A program made the translations under genes and the position numbers. Source: Gloeopeniophorella convolvens (lineage: Eukaryota; Basidiomycota; Agaricomycetes; Russulales). From it: a stretch of 64,000 bases of DNA. Numbering within the stretch: position 1 is the stretch's first letter; each line of letters starts with the position of its first letter. Where the stretch lies: assembly GCA_022496205.1 (NCBI GenBank), contig WTXD01000015.1:496001-560000 (forward strand). The letters are read 5' to 3'. Shown one piece after another: positions 11,561 to 23,835 of this stretch. The notes under the pieces are model-generated. The model did no database searches, was not told the origin of the DNA, and worked only from the letters and a program-made list of their open reading frames with translations.

Positions 11561-13677
11561 TCATTTGGCATGACCAGACTCATGTGTAGATGCAGAGGCT
11601 TCCGGAGCAGCCCCGGACCGAATAGTGTGATTGCTCTCGTCGCGTATATCCGCCGGCAGGCTGTGCTGAGAAAGCGGGCGGCGCCCTCCCTGGAGCGCCT
11701 CACTGAGTCCTGGTTGATGCTGAGGCAGTAGCTGCCCGACCGCGTCGATTCCCAGCTGCTCTTCGATGTCAGTCGGCTCGGCCGTGGTCGGGGATCGGCC
11801 AGAGAGCTGCTGCAGATGCTGGAGAAGAGTCTTCAGCCCTTGTAAGTCGCGGAATTGCTGGCGGAGATTTGCGTCTTGATCTGCGAAGAAGGTTCGAGTT
11901 TCGTTTTCAAGGTCTGGTGGGATGTCAACGCTGAACGTGGGAAGCTGCGTTCCCAGGGTTGAGAATGTCTCGGAAAGGACCGACAGAGTCCGCGGGGACA
12001 ACTTCTCGGTGTTAGCAATGTGGAGAACGCTGCTCGTGAAAGTGGTGACATTGATGAGCTCCGCCGGGCCCGCTTGAGCCAGCATCAGCCGATCGAAACC
12101 CCCAGATTGTTGTGGGTGCTGGGTGAGCTTCAGAAGTGACGCAGCCTCAGCAGGGTCGACCATGGAGGCGCGTATACCAGCCCTCTTGCGGACGTCACGG
12201 ATGAGTCGAAGCGCGAGCAACGAGCTGATGCAGCGCGAGACGACCTTGACGTGGGAGTCCTTGTGGTCCCAAAGCGTGTTCAGCAGGTTCGGCTCAGCAA
12301 AGCGTACCCGTACGTTGCTCGGCATTTCACCGGGCGTGCCCGCTGTGCAATATGCCCGTGCGCAATACCACAACGCACGGAGGCAGCCATGCAGGCGGCG
12401 CTTGCGAGTCTTGGCGTTCAGAGTGACGTTATCCGTGAGGCATGACTTGAGCATGTTTTGGAGGTGGAAGCCGAGGACGGAGTCGCTCCCGTCCGCCTCG
12501 GGCTCCAGAAGCCCCAGCATGGTCCTTTCGGCGTCCTTCACGCTCGCCGAATCGAAGAAACCTGGCATACGCGCAACGAACGTCTCGATCTCCCAGTCTT
12601 CATCCAGCTCCTTGAGAGTCCACTCGAGCGCATTTTCATCGATGGTTGACGGCGCGTCAGCTGCGCTCCGGAAAATAGCCTCGCGTAGTCCGTCCTTGAG
12701 CCTCCGTTGATGTAGCTTGACACGCTCTCCTAGGTCGTCCCTGATTACTGCACAGAGCTTCAACCACAGGATCATCGAGGCTTGGACTAAGCGCCAGACT
12801 CCGCTGGACAGCGGTGTACTGTATGGGGAATCCAGAAAGACGTTTGGCGCCAGCGTGACCGCAGAGTAGATGAGTGCGAAAAGGATCTCGAATCCCAGCA
12901 CAATGAAGGCGATCGTCTTGTTGATGGGGAGGAGGAAGTCGAACAGGCCAACAAGGAAGAGGCCGACCGCTGCATGTAATGTCGCCGTCATTGCATCGAC
13001 GACAAAGATCAACTTTGATCGCTGGATGCCTCCGAAGAGGTACGCGCGGACACGCCCGCGCTTGTAGGGCGTGCCGCGGCGTTGCGTGAGTTGCTGATAA
13101 CGCCGCGACCATTGCTGCATGAGTGTCGCAGACAGAGCGCACGCAAGGCTCAACATGAGACTGAGGAACCAAACGGCGTTGACGCGCACGGCCGAGGACG
13201 CAGGCTTGAAGCTCGAGGAAGGTGGCGCGAATGTCGTCCCATTAAGCTGCTGAGAGATCTGCGCGAGTATGGCGACCGTTTGATCGCCGGAATCTGGAGA
13301 TAGCTGTTGATAGCTCTCGACGAGAAACGTCGCGAGTGCGGCGGAAAATAGACCAGTCTGGCGATTCGACATGAGAATGACGCATCATCGAGCTTTACTG
13401 GACGCACGAAAACCAGTATTCCTTCCATGTCACCCTTCAAACTTTCCGAGATTTCCTTGTCGTGTTTCTCAGCCTCGGAGATGTATAACATCCACATCTT
13501 CCCTGAAGAGTCACTGAAGCCCTCTTCTGGCGGAGAGACGGAAATATTACTCTCTGTGACAGCAATTTGGTTCGTGAGCACTCGAGGGAGCTCACGATAT
13601 CGGCATACCTTGCGTGCCCGAGCGTTTTGCTTGTGGGCTAAGGAGGTGCGCTGCAGGTGTGCGGGGTGTGTGACCAT
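11561..13677 (-). CDS. DUF6535 membrane protein, copy 1
   Basis: Two exons, 13677-13408 and 13357-11561, join in phase (90 codons in the first). The first exon ends in the family's KGDMEGILVF motif. The second opens with TGLFSAALATFLVESYQQL, the DUF6535 signature. Predicted membrane segments follow: VNAVWFLSLMLSLACAL (about residue 145) and two close helices, AVGLFLVGLFDFLLP and IAFIVLGFEILFALIY. The C-terminal two thirds are helical and soluble, ending in a disordered S/H-rich tail. The family is expanded in wood-decay agaricomycetes and its function is unknown. This copy is clearly more diverged than the other two copies in the window are from each other. No frame breaks were seen. Confidence 0.85.
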
Positions 13678-14942
13678 CTGAAGCCTCTGTCAATGCTCAT
13701 TCCAGAGACGCGTCGACCAGGCCCCACGTACCGAAAGGGGCCTTCCCCATGACTCGACGGGGAGAAGGCAAGTCCAGCCTAAGTGCAGCGCCTGGGCAGG
13801 GCGAGTCATATAAGTGGACGAAACGCGCTAGGTACTGTGAGGACACTCACGCTTTCTCGCGGGGGACGGGCCCACGTCTCCTTGGTGCCCCGAAAAAACC
13901 GCGCTGTCTGAATAGTAACGTTATGTCTCTGCAACAATCGTTGTGACCGTGGCACAGGACTCACTGGGGCGCGTTCGGCGGCCTCCGGAGACGGCACTTG
14001 CAGGGCGTGCTGACGGAGATGTAGGCGTGAATGGTGCACCGGGAACGGGTGGCGGTCCCTTCTCGATGTCGTGGCGAGCGGCAGCCATCCTCTGCTCACC
14101 GTGTTGCTAGCCTGGCAAAGTTGTGGGGAAGGCAGACGAACCAACGCCGACCAGCCTCCCTTTTACACACATCACGGCCCACGATGTAAACTGCGCCGCC
14201 CCAGCAGACAGCCTTCCATTCGCCCGGATATTGAACGCGTGCTCTGTGACCGTCATCTGGCACGCCACGTTGTTTCGAGCCGTAGCGAAAAGTCGAGGTC
14301 GAGACAGATGAACCGCTTGGGTCCAATGCCGCCGTCGGCGCGCTGGCGGCACAAAGAAAACCATGACACTCTGCCAGCCTCATCGAGGGCATCGTGATGC
14401 TTGACCCGTAAGTCGAAGGTTGGAAGAGTAACAATGAAATGGGGGTGGCAGTGTATGCTACGTGACAGTTGTCAGCCACGCCCTATCAACGTGGTAGGGT
14501 AGTACGACATCCTTTCACGGAACGGTAGTCTCGAACGTACGCACCATCGTGACAGAACCGCCGCTCGGAAGGGGCTCTACGGTCGTCCTGTGCTAGGTTG
14601 AGATGTCCTAGATCGTCGGCGTATCACATTGGGGTGAAGAAATTGCTGCAGGGCCGATCGTCAGAGAGCTGAAACTCCCGGGTATTGTAACAAGGCGTTC
14701 AATGTTGGGGTAAAGACTATGAGACTGAGTTGCTGGTGGTGGCGCTCGGGATACGACAAGCTGGGAGTTGCTCAAGGCGCCATGACGGTTGCGGCGGACT
14801 CCGGCCCCATCGCCGGGTCGCCCCGAGCATCGAGCGGGTTCATCATGATCATGCATCATAAATTATATCTCGTCTCTATAATGTACTCGAGTGCATGTAA
14901 CCTCTACAAATTAACCGTGGACTCGTTCGTCAAAGTCGTGAG
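13678..14942. other. Intergenic, no gene seen
   Basis: It lies upstream of DUF6535 copy 1 and downstream of FDH copy A. I find no coding, RNA or repeat signal here beyond short low-quality frames. Confidence 0.55.
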
Positions 14943-16356
14943 CTAACGTTGGCCATCTGAGTTCGCGATTATATGGTTTAGTCAACGTGGAAGCCTCGAA
15001 AGATGAAGAATACTCACAAGAAGCGCTCTCGTACTTGCCAACGCCGACAATGATATTGCCGGGGTCCTGATCCTTGCCCTCGAAGAAGTTCTCCAAGATC
15101 GTCTTCGTGCCCTCAGCATACCGCGTCTGCGCATCCAGAGTCGTCCCAGAGTAGTGAGGCGTCATCCCATTGCCTCCGCCAACAAGGCCCTGCATCGTCC
15201 GCCATGGGTGGTCCCGCGGCGCAGGCTGCACATTCCACACGTCCCCCGCGTATCCGCGCAGCTGACCGGAGCGCACCGCCTCCGCAACATCCTCCGCTAC
15301 GCAGATTGCACCGCGCGCCGTGTTGACCAGCCATGCGCCGGGCTTGAACTTCGCCAGCAGATCCTTGTTGATCAGTCCGCGCGTGCCCTCGTGCAGGGGT
15401 GCGTTGACCGTGATCACGTCGCACTGCGACACAAATTCCTGATTTCAGACGTCAGCAGCGTCCTTGGCAAGTTCACCAACACAAAGAGGGACGTACCTCG
15501 ATGTCTGTGACACGGCGCGCGCCGACAGTCTTCTCAGCCTCAGCAGGAAGCCCGTTGTAATCGTAGTACAGAAGCTCCTTGCAGTTGAATGGCACAAGCC
15601 GCTGCAGCACCCGGTAGCCGATGCGCCCCGCGCCGAGCGTGCCGACAACCTTGCCCTCCAGGTCGAACGCATTCCGCGCAATGTCCGACACCTGCCAGTC
15701 CCCGCGCGCCGCCATCTCGTGCGCAGGCACGAAGTTGCGCACCAGGAGCAGGATCGACATCATCACCTGCTCTGCGACCGAGACCACGTTCGACCCGGAC
15801 ACCTCGAGCACCTGGATCTTGCGATCGACAGCTGCATTGAGGTCGATGTGGTCTGAGCCGACGCCTGCGGTGACGCAGAGCTTGAGATTCTTCGCCTGGG
15901 GTGGCAGATCAGCACGGTATAGAAGCGAGTGATGGATCAGTCGTACCCTGTTCATGAGGTCGCGGGTGAGGTACCCAGGGTGGAACGGAGTGGTGATCAG
16001 GATATCGGTCTGTGATCATATTCAGGAACATGTCGCCAAAACGCGGAAGGGAGGGCACTAACATCGGCAATGTGCTTCTGGAAGTCGCTGTCGGGGCCCT
16101 CTTTCGAGCTCGTCACCTGCAATCACGTCAGTTCACGTTTCGGAGCGCTGTGACGCAGGATGCGGGACTCACAATGTATTCGTGACCAAGAGACTCGAGG
16201 TATTTGCGGATACCAAGCTCATTCTCGACAGTGCCGAGGAGACGGGGCTCAGCCTTGGCAGCCTGGAACCCGTTATAGAGGATGGCGAGGACCTATGTCA
16301 TCGTAGAGGTGAGAACTTTCACCTGCGTATGCAGCCACTTCAAAGCACACCTTCAT
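14943..16356 (-). CDS. FDH: NAD-dependent formate dehydrogenase, copy A
   Basis: Oxidises formate to CO2 with reduction of NAD+, in the cytosol. Seven exons: 16356-16351, 16292-16173, 16116-16063, 16009-15947, 15895-15497, 15438-15018 and 14956-14943. They encode 358 residues, the normal family length, ending YGQR. The D-2-hydroxyacid dehydrogenase fold shows the substrate loop PFHPGYLT (about residue 68), [10 protein letters not shown] with the active-site Asn at 117, Rossmann motif GAGRIG at 169, NTARGA with Arg 256, and TPHYSGT with His 309. These sit two positions before the Candida boidinii catalytic set N119/R258/H311. The exon structure is identical to copy B at 27434-28836. Differences between the copies are few (for example SDIARN versus SEIARN, and the last about 20 residues). 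It appears intact. Confidence 0.95.
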
Positions 16357-17434
16357 TATGATGAGATGCGTAGAAAGTTGAGTCTTGTAGTGTAGGCGAG
16401 AGGATTCGAGGATGTGCTTGCTGACTCTCGAATCCGCAGATCCCGACCCTTTTATACATGTCCTCGTCTCCGTGCGGAGAGTTTGAAGTAGATGTGAGCG
16501 TCGGTGGGTTCGGAAACCTTTGGAAGGGCCATTACGGTTGCAGTCTGGTGGTGGCGCGGCGCGTCGCCGATGTTCTCCATGTGCGTGAACCGCCGCAACA
16601 AGTTGAACCAAATTGGCGCGGGTCGGGCGTGCGCGTGCGGTGTCGGGTCGACGCGGAATGTCCCGCTGCACGTGGTCATCCCCAGCGGCGCCGAATGGTC
16701 CCGGGCTCGTTCCCGCCATCCTCCGATCCACTGGTAGACGCAGTGGCGAATCCGCCGCGAATCCGTACTCATCAGTGTGTCGAATTGCAGTGCTCCACAC
16801 TCCGCTCAATCACGCGATACAGAAGCGTATCTCCATATTCTCCAATGACCTAGGCGACCCAAGGCAAGCTCCTGCACTGTGCGCAGCCGCATGTATAGAT
16901 CGATGTTCACACAATTGCGTTTGCACACCAGACGCACGGTGAGGCAGACTCGATTGAACGCGGGTCACATTATTGAAGACTATGCACAGAATAATTGCAT
17001 AGTACTTGGGGACAGTACATTGACTTATGAGCACCTAATGCCGTAATCCGAGAAGTCGTATGTCCCCGGAACAAGCACAGTGCATCCGAGGCGGTCCTGT
17101 ATATAGAGATAGATCGATGAATCATAAGTCACGTATGGAATGCACGGTCAAGGGGAAGCCACCTAGTGCATTCAAATCGGTCATCCCACGTAACGCCTAC
17201 TGAATTTAAAGCGAAGTACAGGGCCATCTTGAAACCACATTGTATGGGGCCGGGTGTTCGCTGATGCTGGAAGGGATGGACAGGATGACGGCACGAGAGG
17301 TGACCGGAATGCGTAGAGGGCGTATAAATATACGCAAAGGCTACTATTCATCCGTCTTCGGGGCCAATCGTGACAGACGGCCGGGAGGTTCTCTGACTTG
17401 ACGTCTGGAGCGTGTTGTTCCAGTGATGGCTATT
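16357..17434. other. FDH copy A promoter region and 3' flank of DUF6535 copy 2
   Basis: It carries the FDH promoter and nothing else I can identify. The matching space in the mirror arm is 26716-27433. Confidence 0.5.
16450..16456 (-). promoter_or_regulatory. TATA box of FDH copy A
   Basis: On the minus strand GTATAAAAGGG lies 94 bp upstream of the ATG. The same GTATAAAAGGG occurs in front of copy B, so the core promoter is shared by both copies. Confidence 0.6.
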
Positions 17435-19733
17435 TCAGGCACGACAGGCGTCGGGAACGGGGGAAACATCGTATGGAGGTGTCTGCGTCGAAGTGTTGGA
17501 TGCGAGAGGTGTTTCTTCGGCGGAGCGTCCTGTCATGTCAGAGTGATGCCCTAGGTCCGGATGTTCCTCCGCCGGACGCGCAGCAGTCGGAGTCTGGACA
17601 GCACCTGCGGACGACAATGTCGTAATCGACGTGGTACCTGCGGAATGGTGGTCCGGAGGGACGATGCCATGGGAAACCTGCACAGGCGCCGGGAGGACCT
17701 CTGCAATCCGGGAAGCTTGCGTCGAGTTCTGAGGGACCGCCTCTTGTCCGGTTTCGTGAGATGTACTAACGGTAGGTGTATGCGAGTCTGGGGAGACGGG
17801 ATGGTGGAGTGGATCGGCGCAGCGGGGAAATTGGGTGTTAGGTGGGGTATGTTGTCCTGGTCCGATCAATTCCCTGGACACGGACAGCGCAGCTCCCGTT
17901 TCTGGATGCAAGGCGACGAAGACAGGGGTAATGTTAATGAGGACCTCGCGCATGTCTTGTCTCTGAGAGTCTGGCTCCCCCTCGTCATCAGCAACGGAAC
18001 ACGCTTGATTCCATAAAGAGCAGAATTCGTGCTGCAACTCAGGCAGAGCTGCTGTAGCATCGAAAGCTAGCAATGCTGCCAGCCACTTCCTAACAAGAAA
18101 CCTGCGGTTGAGCCAATAAGGCTCTAACATCCACAATCGAGTAAATCGAATAAGGTTTGCGAGCGGCAAGCTGTCACCGTGTACGAGGTATTCCTGCAGG
18201 GTAGGTTCCGAGGCGTTGAGGTGGCTGGCCATGACTGGGAGCCATCGATGGTCGGAGTGCCCTATAGCCTTAGTGAGAGAGGCGGTGATGAACTGGGCAA
18301 ACAGTCTGGTTTGAGGATCCGCATCGTCCGTGCACTGGCTCGCATAGATTCCGAGCTCGATCCAGATTGGACCCTCTTCAACGCGCATCATGTGGAAAGT
18401 ATCCGCGGCCATGAAAACCCGCTTGCGCACCGCAGGGAACAGTCTCAGCGCCTTAATGCATATTGCGCTCCTTCGTTGCTTTACGTGCTCGGCGATAAAG
18501 TCTGACGTCAACGAACGCCCCATAAACGAGAGGATCGAAAATCCCAGATGATTGAGACTTGTCAGGCCGTCGAGAGCACGCTCACTCGAGTAGACTTGCT
18601 TCGAGCTGTGAAAGTCTGGAATGCCCGCCAGAAATTGCTCTAGTTCGTGATCCTCATCCAAAGAAGAGAATGTCCAGACGAGAGCCCGGGATAGGTTCCT
18701 TACGGACCAGAACCGGGCGACAGCTTCGGCTTCTGAGACGATGCTTGTCACGTCGCGGCGGTCCAGAAGCTCGTAGGAGCGGCGATGGCGCCGTGCCTCG
18801 GCACGAACGAGGCGATTCCAGACGTGGCTTGCGCCAACGCTGGCCAATATCACGAGATTCCGCATCCTCAAAATGCAGGGCCAGAGGAAATTGGATAGCG
18901 GCGTATAATATGGACTGTCGTGGCGGACCAGAGGCAGGATGGTAACGCAAGCATAAAGAGCGACGCATGACGCGACAGACGAGAGGACGAAGGCGAACAC
19001 GGTGCGGTTGGTTTCGAAGAGGAACACAACCAATCCGGCGAAGAAAAGGAATACCGACGCGTGCAGAAGCCCGGGTAGTGCTTCAACTACCGAAGGTAGA
19101 TAGAGTCTCTCTACGCCGTCTGCAAAGAGAGCCCGGATATATGCTCGTCTGTAAAGACTGTAGCGTGGTTTGGTCACTCGAAGGTATCGACGCGCCCATT
19201 GTTGCAGCAATGTCGCTAAAAGCGCACATGTGAGGCTGACGACGAGGCTGAGGAACCAGAGTACGTTTACGCAGACGGCAGATGCAGATGGAGAGAAAGA
19301 GGACGGGTTTGGAAGGGGGGAGGAAGGGAGGAGGGTGGATCCATTGGAAGTGCCGGTGACAGTTTGTTGATAGATTTGTGAGAGATAGAAGGCGGAAGCG
19401 TCCTGCGAATTCGGCACAAGGCCTGGTAGGAAATCCCGATGAATGTAGCGACAGTCGCAGAGAACAAGCCGGTCTACAGCGAATGTGTCAGGACAGATGC
19501 ACGTCGTCTCGAATTGAGGCCATACTCACGAAGACGAGGATACCATCTGCATCACCCTTCCAGCTGTCCGTCATTTTCTTATCCTCTTCTTCCGCTCGTT
19601 CCAGATACATGGACAGAAGCGCGCCAGATCCGTCCGCAAAGCCCGACCCTGTGTAAGATGCTGAGCCTGGTCCGGGTAACGGCGACGTTGAGTCGATGTT
19701 GGCACTGTCGCGAACGGCTGGATGTTCTGTCAT
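17435..19733 (-). CDS. DUF6535 membrane protein, copy 2 (one-base frame break)
   Basis: Exon 1 is 19733-19530 (68 codons, ending KGDADGILVF) and exon 2 is 19473-17435. The frame TGLFSATVATFIGISY breaks at 19425-19426, where one G (C on the coding strand) appears missing. After that PNSQDASAFYLSQIY continues open for about 660 codons. Membrane segments include VLWFLSLVVSLTCALLATLLQQW and HASVFLFFAGLVVFLF/FAFVLSSVASCVALY. The remainder is a helical region with a P/T/S-rich tail. It closely resembles copy 3 at 24230-26715 in the same order and exon phase, with opposite orientation. The break may be an assembly undercall rather than true decay, since similar one-base losses occur elsewhere in this window. 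Confidence 0.8.
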
Positions 19734-20076
19734 TGGTCATGAGCACAGGATATGGCCCACTTTAAGACCACAGCCCACCTGCATCAGTTTTCTGACGAGA
19801 TGCATCCTCAGCCAGGAGATCAAGATCAATACTTTGGGACATTGTGCCAGCCAGGCAGAGGTTCGGTAGTTATTCGACGGCGCTAGCGGCGGGTGACTTC
19901 TGAGCGAAGCACAGCCTACAGCGGCACTGCTGCGATAAAGCAGCGGTAGGGATGCTGCCCTATTGACGAGATGGAGCGCAAGAGTACAAGATAGAAGTAT
20001 TGTCGAAGTGTGTATAGCAGCACGGCACAAACCGTCGCGAGGCCTTGGCTCAGGGATATTGATGCAGAAAAATAAT
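19734..20076. other. Short intergenic stretch between DUF6535 copy 2 and tRNA-Thr
   Basis: No gene seen. It includes the DUF6535 copy 2 promoter; I recognise no TATA element. Confidence 0.5.
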
Positions 20077-20171
20077 TCCCATTAGCCGACTTGAACGACT
20101 GACCTCGTCATGTGATACAACTCGATGAGTCATGTACTAGTGACGCGCTCTACCAGCTGAGCTAAACGGGA
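20077..20171 (-). tRNA. tRNA-Thr(AGT) with intron
   Basis: On the minus strand a full cloverleaf folds. The acceptor is TCCCGTT/AATGGGA (one G-T pair) and the D arm is GCTC...GAGC. The anticodon stem CGTCA/TGACG has loop CTAGTA before the intron, giving anticodon AGT. The T arm AGTCG-TTCAAGT-CGGCT has an intact B box. An intron of about 23 bp sits in the standard place one base after the anticodon. A second, altered copy lies at 23836-23938 in the mirror arm. Confidence 0.85.
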
Positions 20172-21111
20172 CTTGGCAACGTGTCCCAGATGGCTTTACT
20201 CAAATACTTCTACTCATTGATCTCGACTGGTTGCGGGGGCGCCCTTCATCATTTTAATTGGTTCCCCTCCGACTACCACTTGCGATGCGACCACACACAC
20301 CTTGTCTACAACTCTAAGTTTTGACCATAATGTCCACAAACGAAGGCATCAAATTGGTGAACGAAGGACCGCGCTTGCCCGGCCATGCATAGATATGCAT
20401 CCTAAAGATGTGGGCTTCATTCTGCCGACCTACAATCGGCAATGTCATCAGGAAATCGGCATTTTGGATAGGTCCGGAGCGCTCTCCACCATGCACTTGC
20501 AGAGAACGGGGAAACGCTGACGAAGAGCGGAATTTGAGCGACGCGGATGTGTTCGTTTTTTTTATCAGATCTCATGGCTTGGTGTCCTGCGCCGCGTAGG
20601 GAACTGGTACGCCTTAGAATCTTCACCATTACTGCAGGGGGGAAGTGACTAGAGTTATGTACCCTGTCACTCCATCGCCCCCGGCACCTCTTTCACAACC
20701 GGGTGGTGACTCAAGGGGACGTGATCTCTCGGTGTATTGGTGAGTTGGCGCCTGCCACTAGGCTGCTAAGTCTGCAACTTTCCGCGAGACGTTGTCTCGT
20801 AACACTCGACTGGTCACTGGACTCGGAGAGTCCATGCAAGTTGACTCCGAAATTCCGGGCGGTGCGCAGCCAAACCTCTTACAATCCCCTTGTGGCCCTC
20901 TTTGTGTAATAGATGCGCGATCCATGGGTGCACTCCGTCTCTCGGTCGCGCCTCGTTTCCTGTGAAGTTCCTCCGATCCTTAGGTTTGCGCATCCTATCG
21001 TGCGAATACACTGCAACGGATAGGGAAGCTGAACACATAAAAGGACGGTCGATAACGACGATAGTACCCTTGTCAATTCGTCAACCTACCTGCCAACACA
21101 CTTCCACTCAC
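20172..21111. other. Spacer at the centre of the inverted block
   Basis: Apart from the DUF6535 relic near 20470 I see no coding sequence. A CATAAAAGG motif near 21036 lies about 75 bp before the first ATG of the next gene (21112) and may be its TATA element. Confidence 0.5.
20472..20572 (+). pseudogene. Relic of a DUF6535 first exon
   Basis: Two frames read in turn resemble the conserved end of DUF6535 exon 1. SGALSTMHLQR (20478 on) matches SGALLSMYLERAEEED of the intact copies, and NADEERNLSDADVFVF follows after a frame shift, matching the KGDADGILVF end. No TGLFSA exon follows. It is a decayed fourth copy and implies that the family once extended into the spacer of the inverted block. Confidence 0.45.
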
Positions 21112-22322
21112 ATGGACCAACTCACAGGTATAGACGAAGACTTGCAAGTCACCAACCACCATGAGTGCGCATACTTCTAGCTGCCTACATCGTATATTCT
21201 AACGCACACGGGCAGCGTGTACCCTGCCATTGATCCGCAGACACACTACGCGGCCCAGACGTACAGCGGAAAAGTGGTCCTCGTCACAGGTGCTTCTCGG
21301 GGTATCGGGCTCGAAATTGCAATTCAGTATGCACGCGCCGGCGCCGCTCTTTCACTCGTAGCGCGCAAGCAAGAGACGCTCGACATAAGCCGCGATGCAG
21401 TCCGTGGCGCGGCTCCGGACACGCAGATCCTCTTGCTCCCCGCAGACGTGCGTGATGTCCGGCGCGCGGAAGAAGTGGTCGCTGCGACGGTTGCGCAATT
21501 CGGGAGACTCGATGTTCTGGTGGCGAATGCAGGGGCCGCGCGTCCGATGACCGCTCGTAAGGCTCAGCTTGCTCCCACATCTTCGTACCGGCTTATGCAA
21601 CGGCGCACCCCTAGCTTTTGCGTCGAAAGACCCGTCCACTTGGTGGGACGTCCTCGAGACCAATATCCGGGGCGTCTATAACTACGTACAGTGAGCACCA
21701 CAGCCCAGCCACCTGCAACTGATGACAGCGAGCTGAACGGAATTGACCATAGCTTCTCCCTTCCGGAGCTGGCGAAGACAAAAGGCTCTGCAGTGATCAT
21801 CACCTCTGTCGCTGCGCAAGCCAGGCTGAGATTTGCGAGCGAGTACTGCACCTCGAAGCACGCGATCGGCCGGTTTGCTGAGTTCGCTGCCAGTGGTCAG
21901 TCCGCCCAGTCCCTGGTGTCGACGACGTGATCTCACCTTCGTGCTATCATAAGAGAATCCCGATGTCAAGGTATTCGCTCTCCATCCGGGAGTAATCAAG
22001 ACAGAACTCGGCGACTACGCGCAGCACGGCGTGCCCACTGAAGATGCTCTGGCGTTGCCTGCTGCCACGGCTTTGCATTTGACCGCGGGGAAGGCAGACT
22101 TTCTGAGCGGAAGGTTCGTCCCAGCTGGATGAGTTAACATCCTGAAGCATAATACTCATGGCCCTCAGATACGTTTCTGCACGTTGGGATCTAACTGAAG
22201 TAGAGCGGGATTGGAAGGAGAAAATCGTGGGGCAGAATTTGCTGGTCAGCAAGTTGGCTGTACCCCTGAGCCAGGGATCCCGCGAGAGTGAACAGTCCGA
22301 CGTCGTGAAGGCGAAGTACTAG
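21112..22322 (+). CDS. Short-chain dehydrogenase/reductase
   Basis: Classical SDR: cofactor motif TGASRGIG near 21285, VANAG near 21520, and catalytic Tyr and Lys in EYCTSKHAIGRF near 21840. Exons run 21217-21556, 21615-21690, 21753-21892, 21954-22113 and 22169-22322, all joining in phase and ending VKAKY. After the catalytic motif comes FALHPGVIKTELGDY, a usual SDR segment. The 5' end is uncertain. The nearest ATG (21112, MDQLT) would splice into the exon near 21216, but the phase is off by one. The cofactor could be NAD or NADP. The substrate is unknown. Confidence 0.85.
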
Positions 22323-22612
22323 ACAGCTCGATACTTGTAGTACTGACTCCCGTGACTATGATGGGCATGTCGGGGCAATGTGTTGCAACTTCAAGTTCGG
22401 ACCCACAGTTCCGAGTTGAACCATGTGGCCGATTATTTGTGCCGACGATGGTCCTGTTTGGCCTTGTGTCGGAACCGCGGGTCCGAATCAACTGCCAGCG
22501 CCCTATTCAGCGCGCGCCATCTTCGTCTGACCGCGACCACTCTACATCAGCTCCACTATCTAGCTCAGGCCCTTGAAAACACACTGACACGGTTGCAGGC
22601 AACTGTTCTTCT

Positions 22613-23564
22613 ATGCTCGGCCTTCTCTTTGTTCCGCTGCTATTTGGAAGCGTGGCTCGCGGCGTGGCGCTCACTGGCACTCGTAGTTCCTGGTCCGATC
22701 CGTACAGCCTCCGCCCCAACCCACTCTACCCTTACGCTCGCTCTCTCGCTGCTCATTCTTCAGGCGACACGTCCCTTTCTGGCTCTCGGTTCTGGAAAAA
22801 CTCTGATCCTCCACCTTCTCGTACCCGGGCTTCTGACTCGCAAGTGGGGCGGCAGCGCCGCCAGGATGCGTCTGAGGCTACGCAGGTGCAAGATACAAGA
22901 CCAACGCCGGAGCCTACTGGCGATCCATCGCCCGCGACAACAGTCCATATCACAACTGCCAAAGATTTCGCACTTCTGCTTCCTACGCAACCCGGCGGTG
23001 AGCATATCTGGTCGTGACTGTGTTGCTCTCATCAATCTTCGTCAGAGCTTGTGTCGGACGCAGAGGCGGATGGACAGGCGTATTGCACTCCCGAAAGTGC
23101 ATCGGACTCCTGCCACTTCACCATGCCAGAGGGCCTTATCACCGCCTCCTCCATGCAACAGTCCGACGACGGCTCATGGATCCAGGTGCGTGGTTCATTT
23201 GACCCATCGTGGCGCCTAGCCCGCTGAAGGTGTCATTTAGGTGACCGGCTGCCTCGACGCATCTAAGTTCCACTTCGATCCGAACGACTCCGGCGGGCAG
23301 ATGGACGTCCGATTCCCGAACGGGGCGCAATGCACATTCGGCGGCTATGGCGCGAGCTTCATCGAACTGTGCGTGATGTCATCATCGAGGATACTTATGC
23401 TGACACTGGGCAGGGTCGAGCCAAGATTGAACCGTTTCTGCTTGCGCTGCTGCAGCTCTGCCAACGATCAAGTCAATTGCAATTCTCACCAGGACCGTCT
23501 TGGATGCGAGAATGCTGTCCCAGGTCAATATGATTTTCCAGACCTTGGCGTCAGCTGCGCGTGA
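22613..23564 (+). CDS. Secreted Cys-containing protein of unknown function
   Basis: Four exons, 22613-22997, 23046-23185, 23241-23368 and 23414-23564, join in phase to 267 residues. It starts with a signal peptide (MLGLLFVPLLFGSVARGVAL), followed by about 90 residues of S/P/T-rich linker and a compact C-terminal domain. That domain shows QAYCTPES, CHFTMPEGLI, VTGCLDASKF, NGAQCTFGGYGASFIE and a Cys-rich end (FCLRCCSS...NCNSHQDRLGC). I recognise the pattern as a conserved extracellular protein of agaricomycetes, but no function is known to me. The last intron (23369-23413) is 45 bp, a multiple of three without a stop. Confidence 0.75.
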
Positions 23565-23835
23565 ACCCTCCCGGAGTCACGCTGATGTGTTTACGACCTC
23601 CTGACACGATATCCATTGTATCTCATTACTCACATATCTACCCTGATGTGCACTCTACTCGTGAAATGATGCATTACGAACCCTGCATGTAGCCTGAATC
23701 ATGCAAACTGTCCAAGAGCGTCGTGAGAATGTACAAAGCTTATGAGCGCTGAGGTAGGCAGCTGGCAGTGCTTGGCTTGTGTTGAACGTTCATCTCTTTC
23801 GGAGCCGGGAATGGCTTTGTGAGCGAGCTACCAGC

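Noticed and set aside
14100..14480. Three overlapping open frames upstream of FDH copy A
   Set aside because: Compositional artefacts of GC-rich sequence with no motif and no counterpart in the mirror arm.
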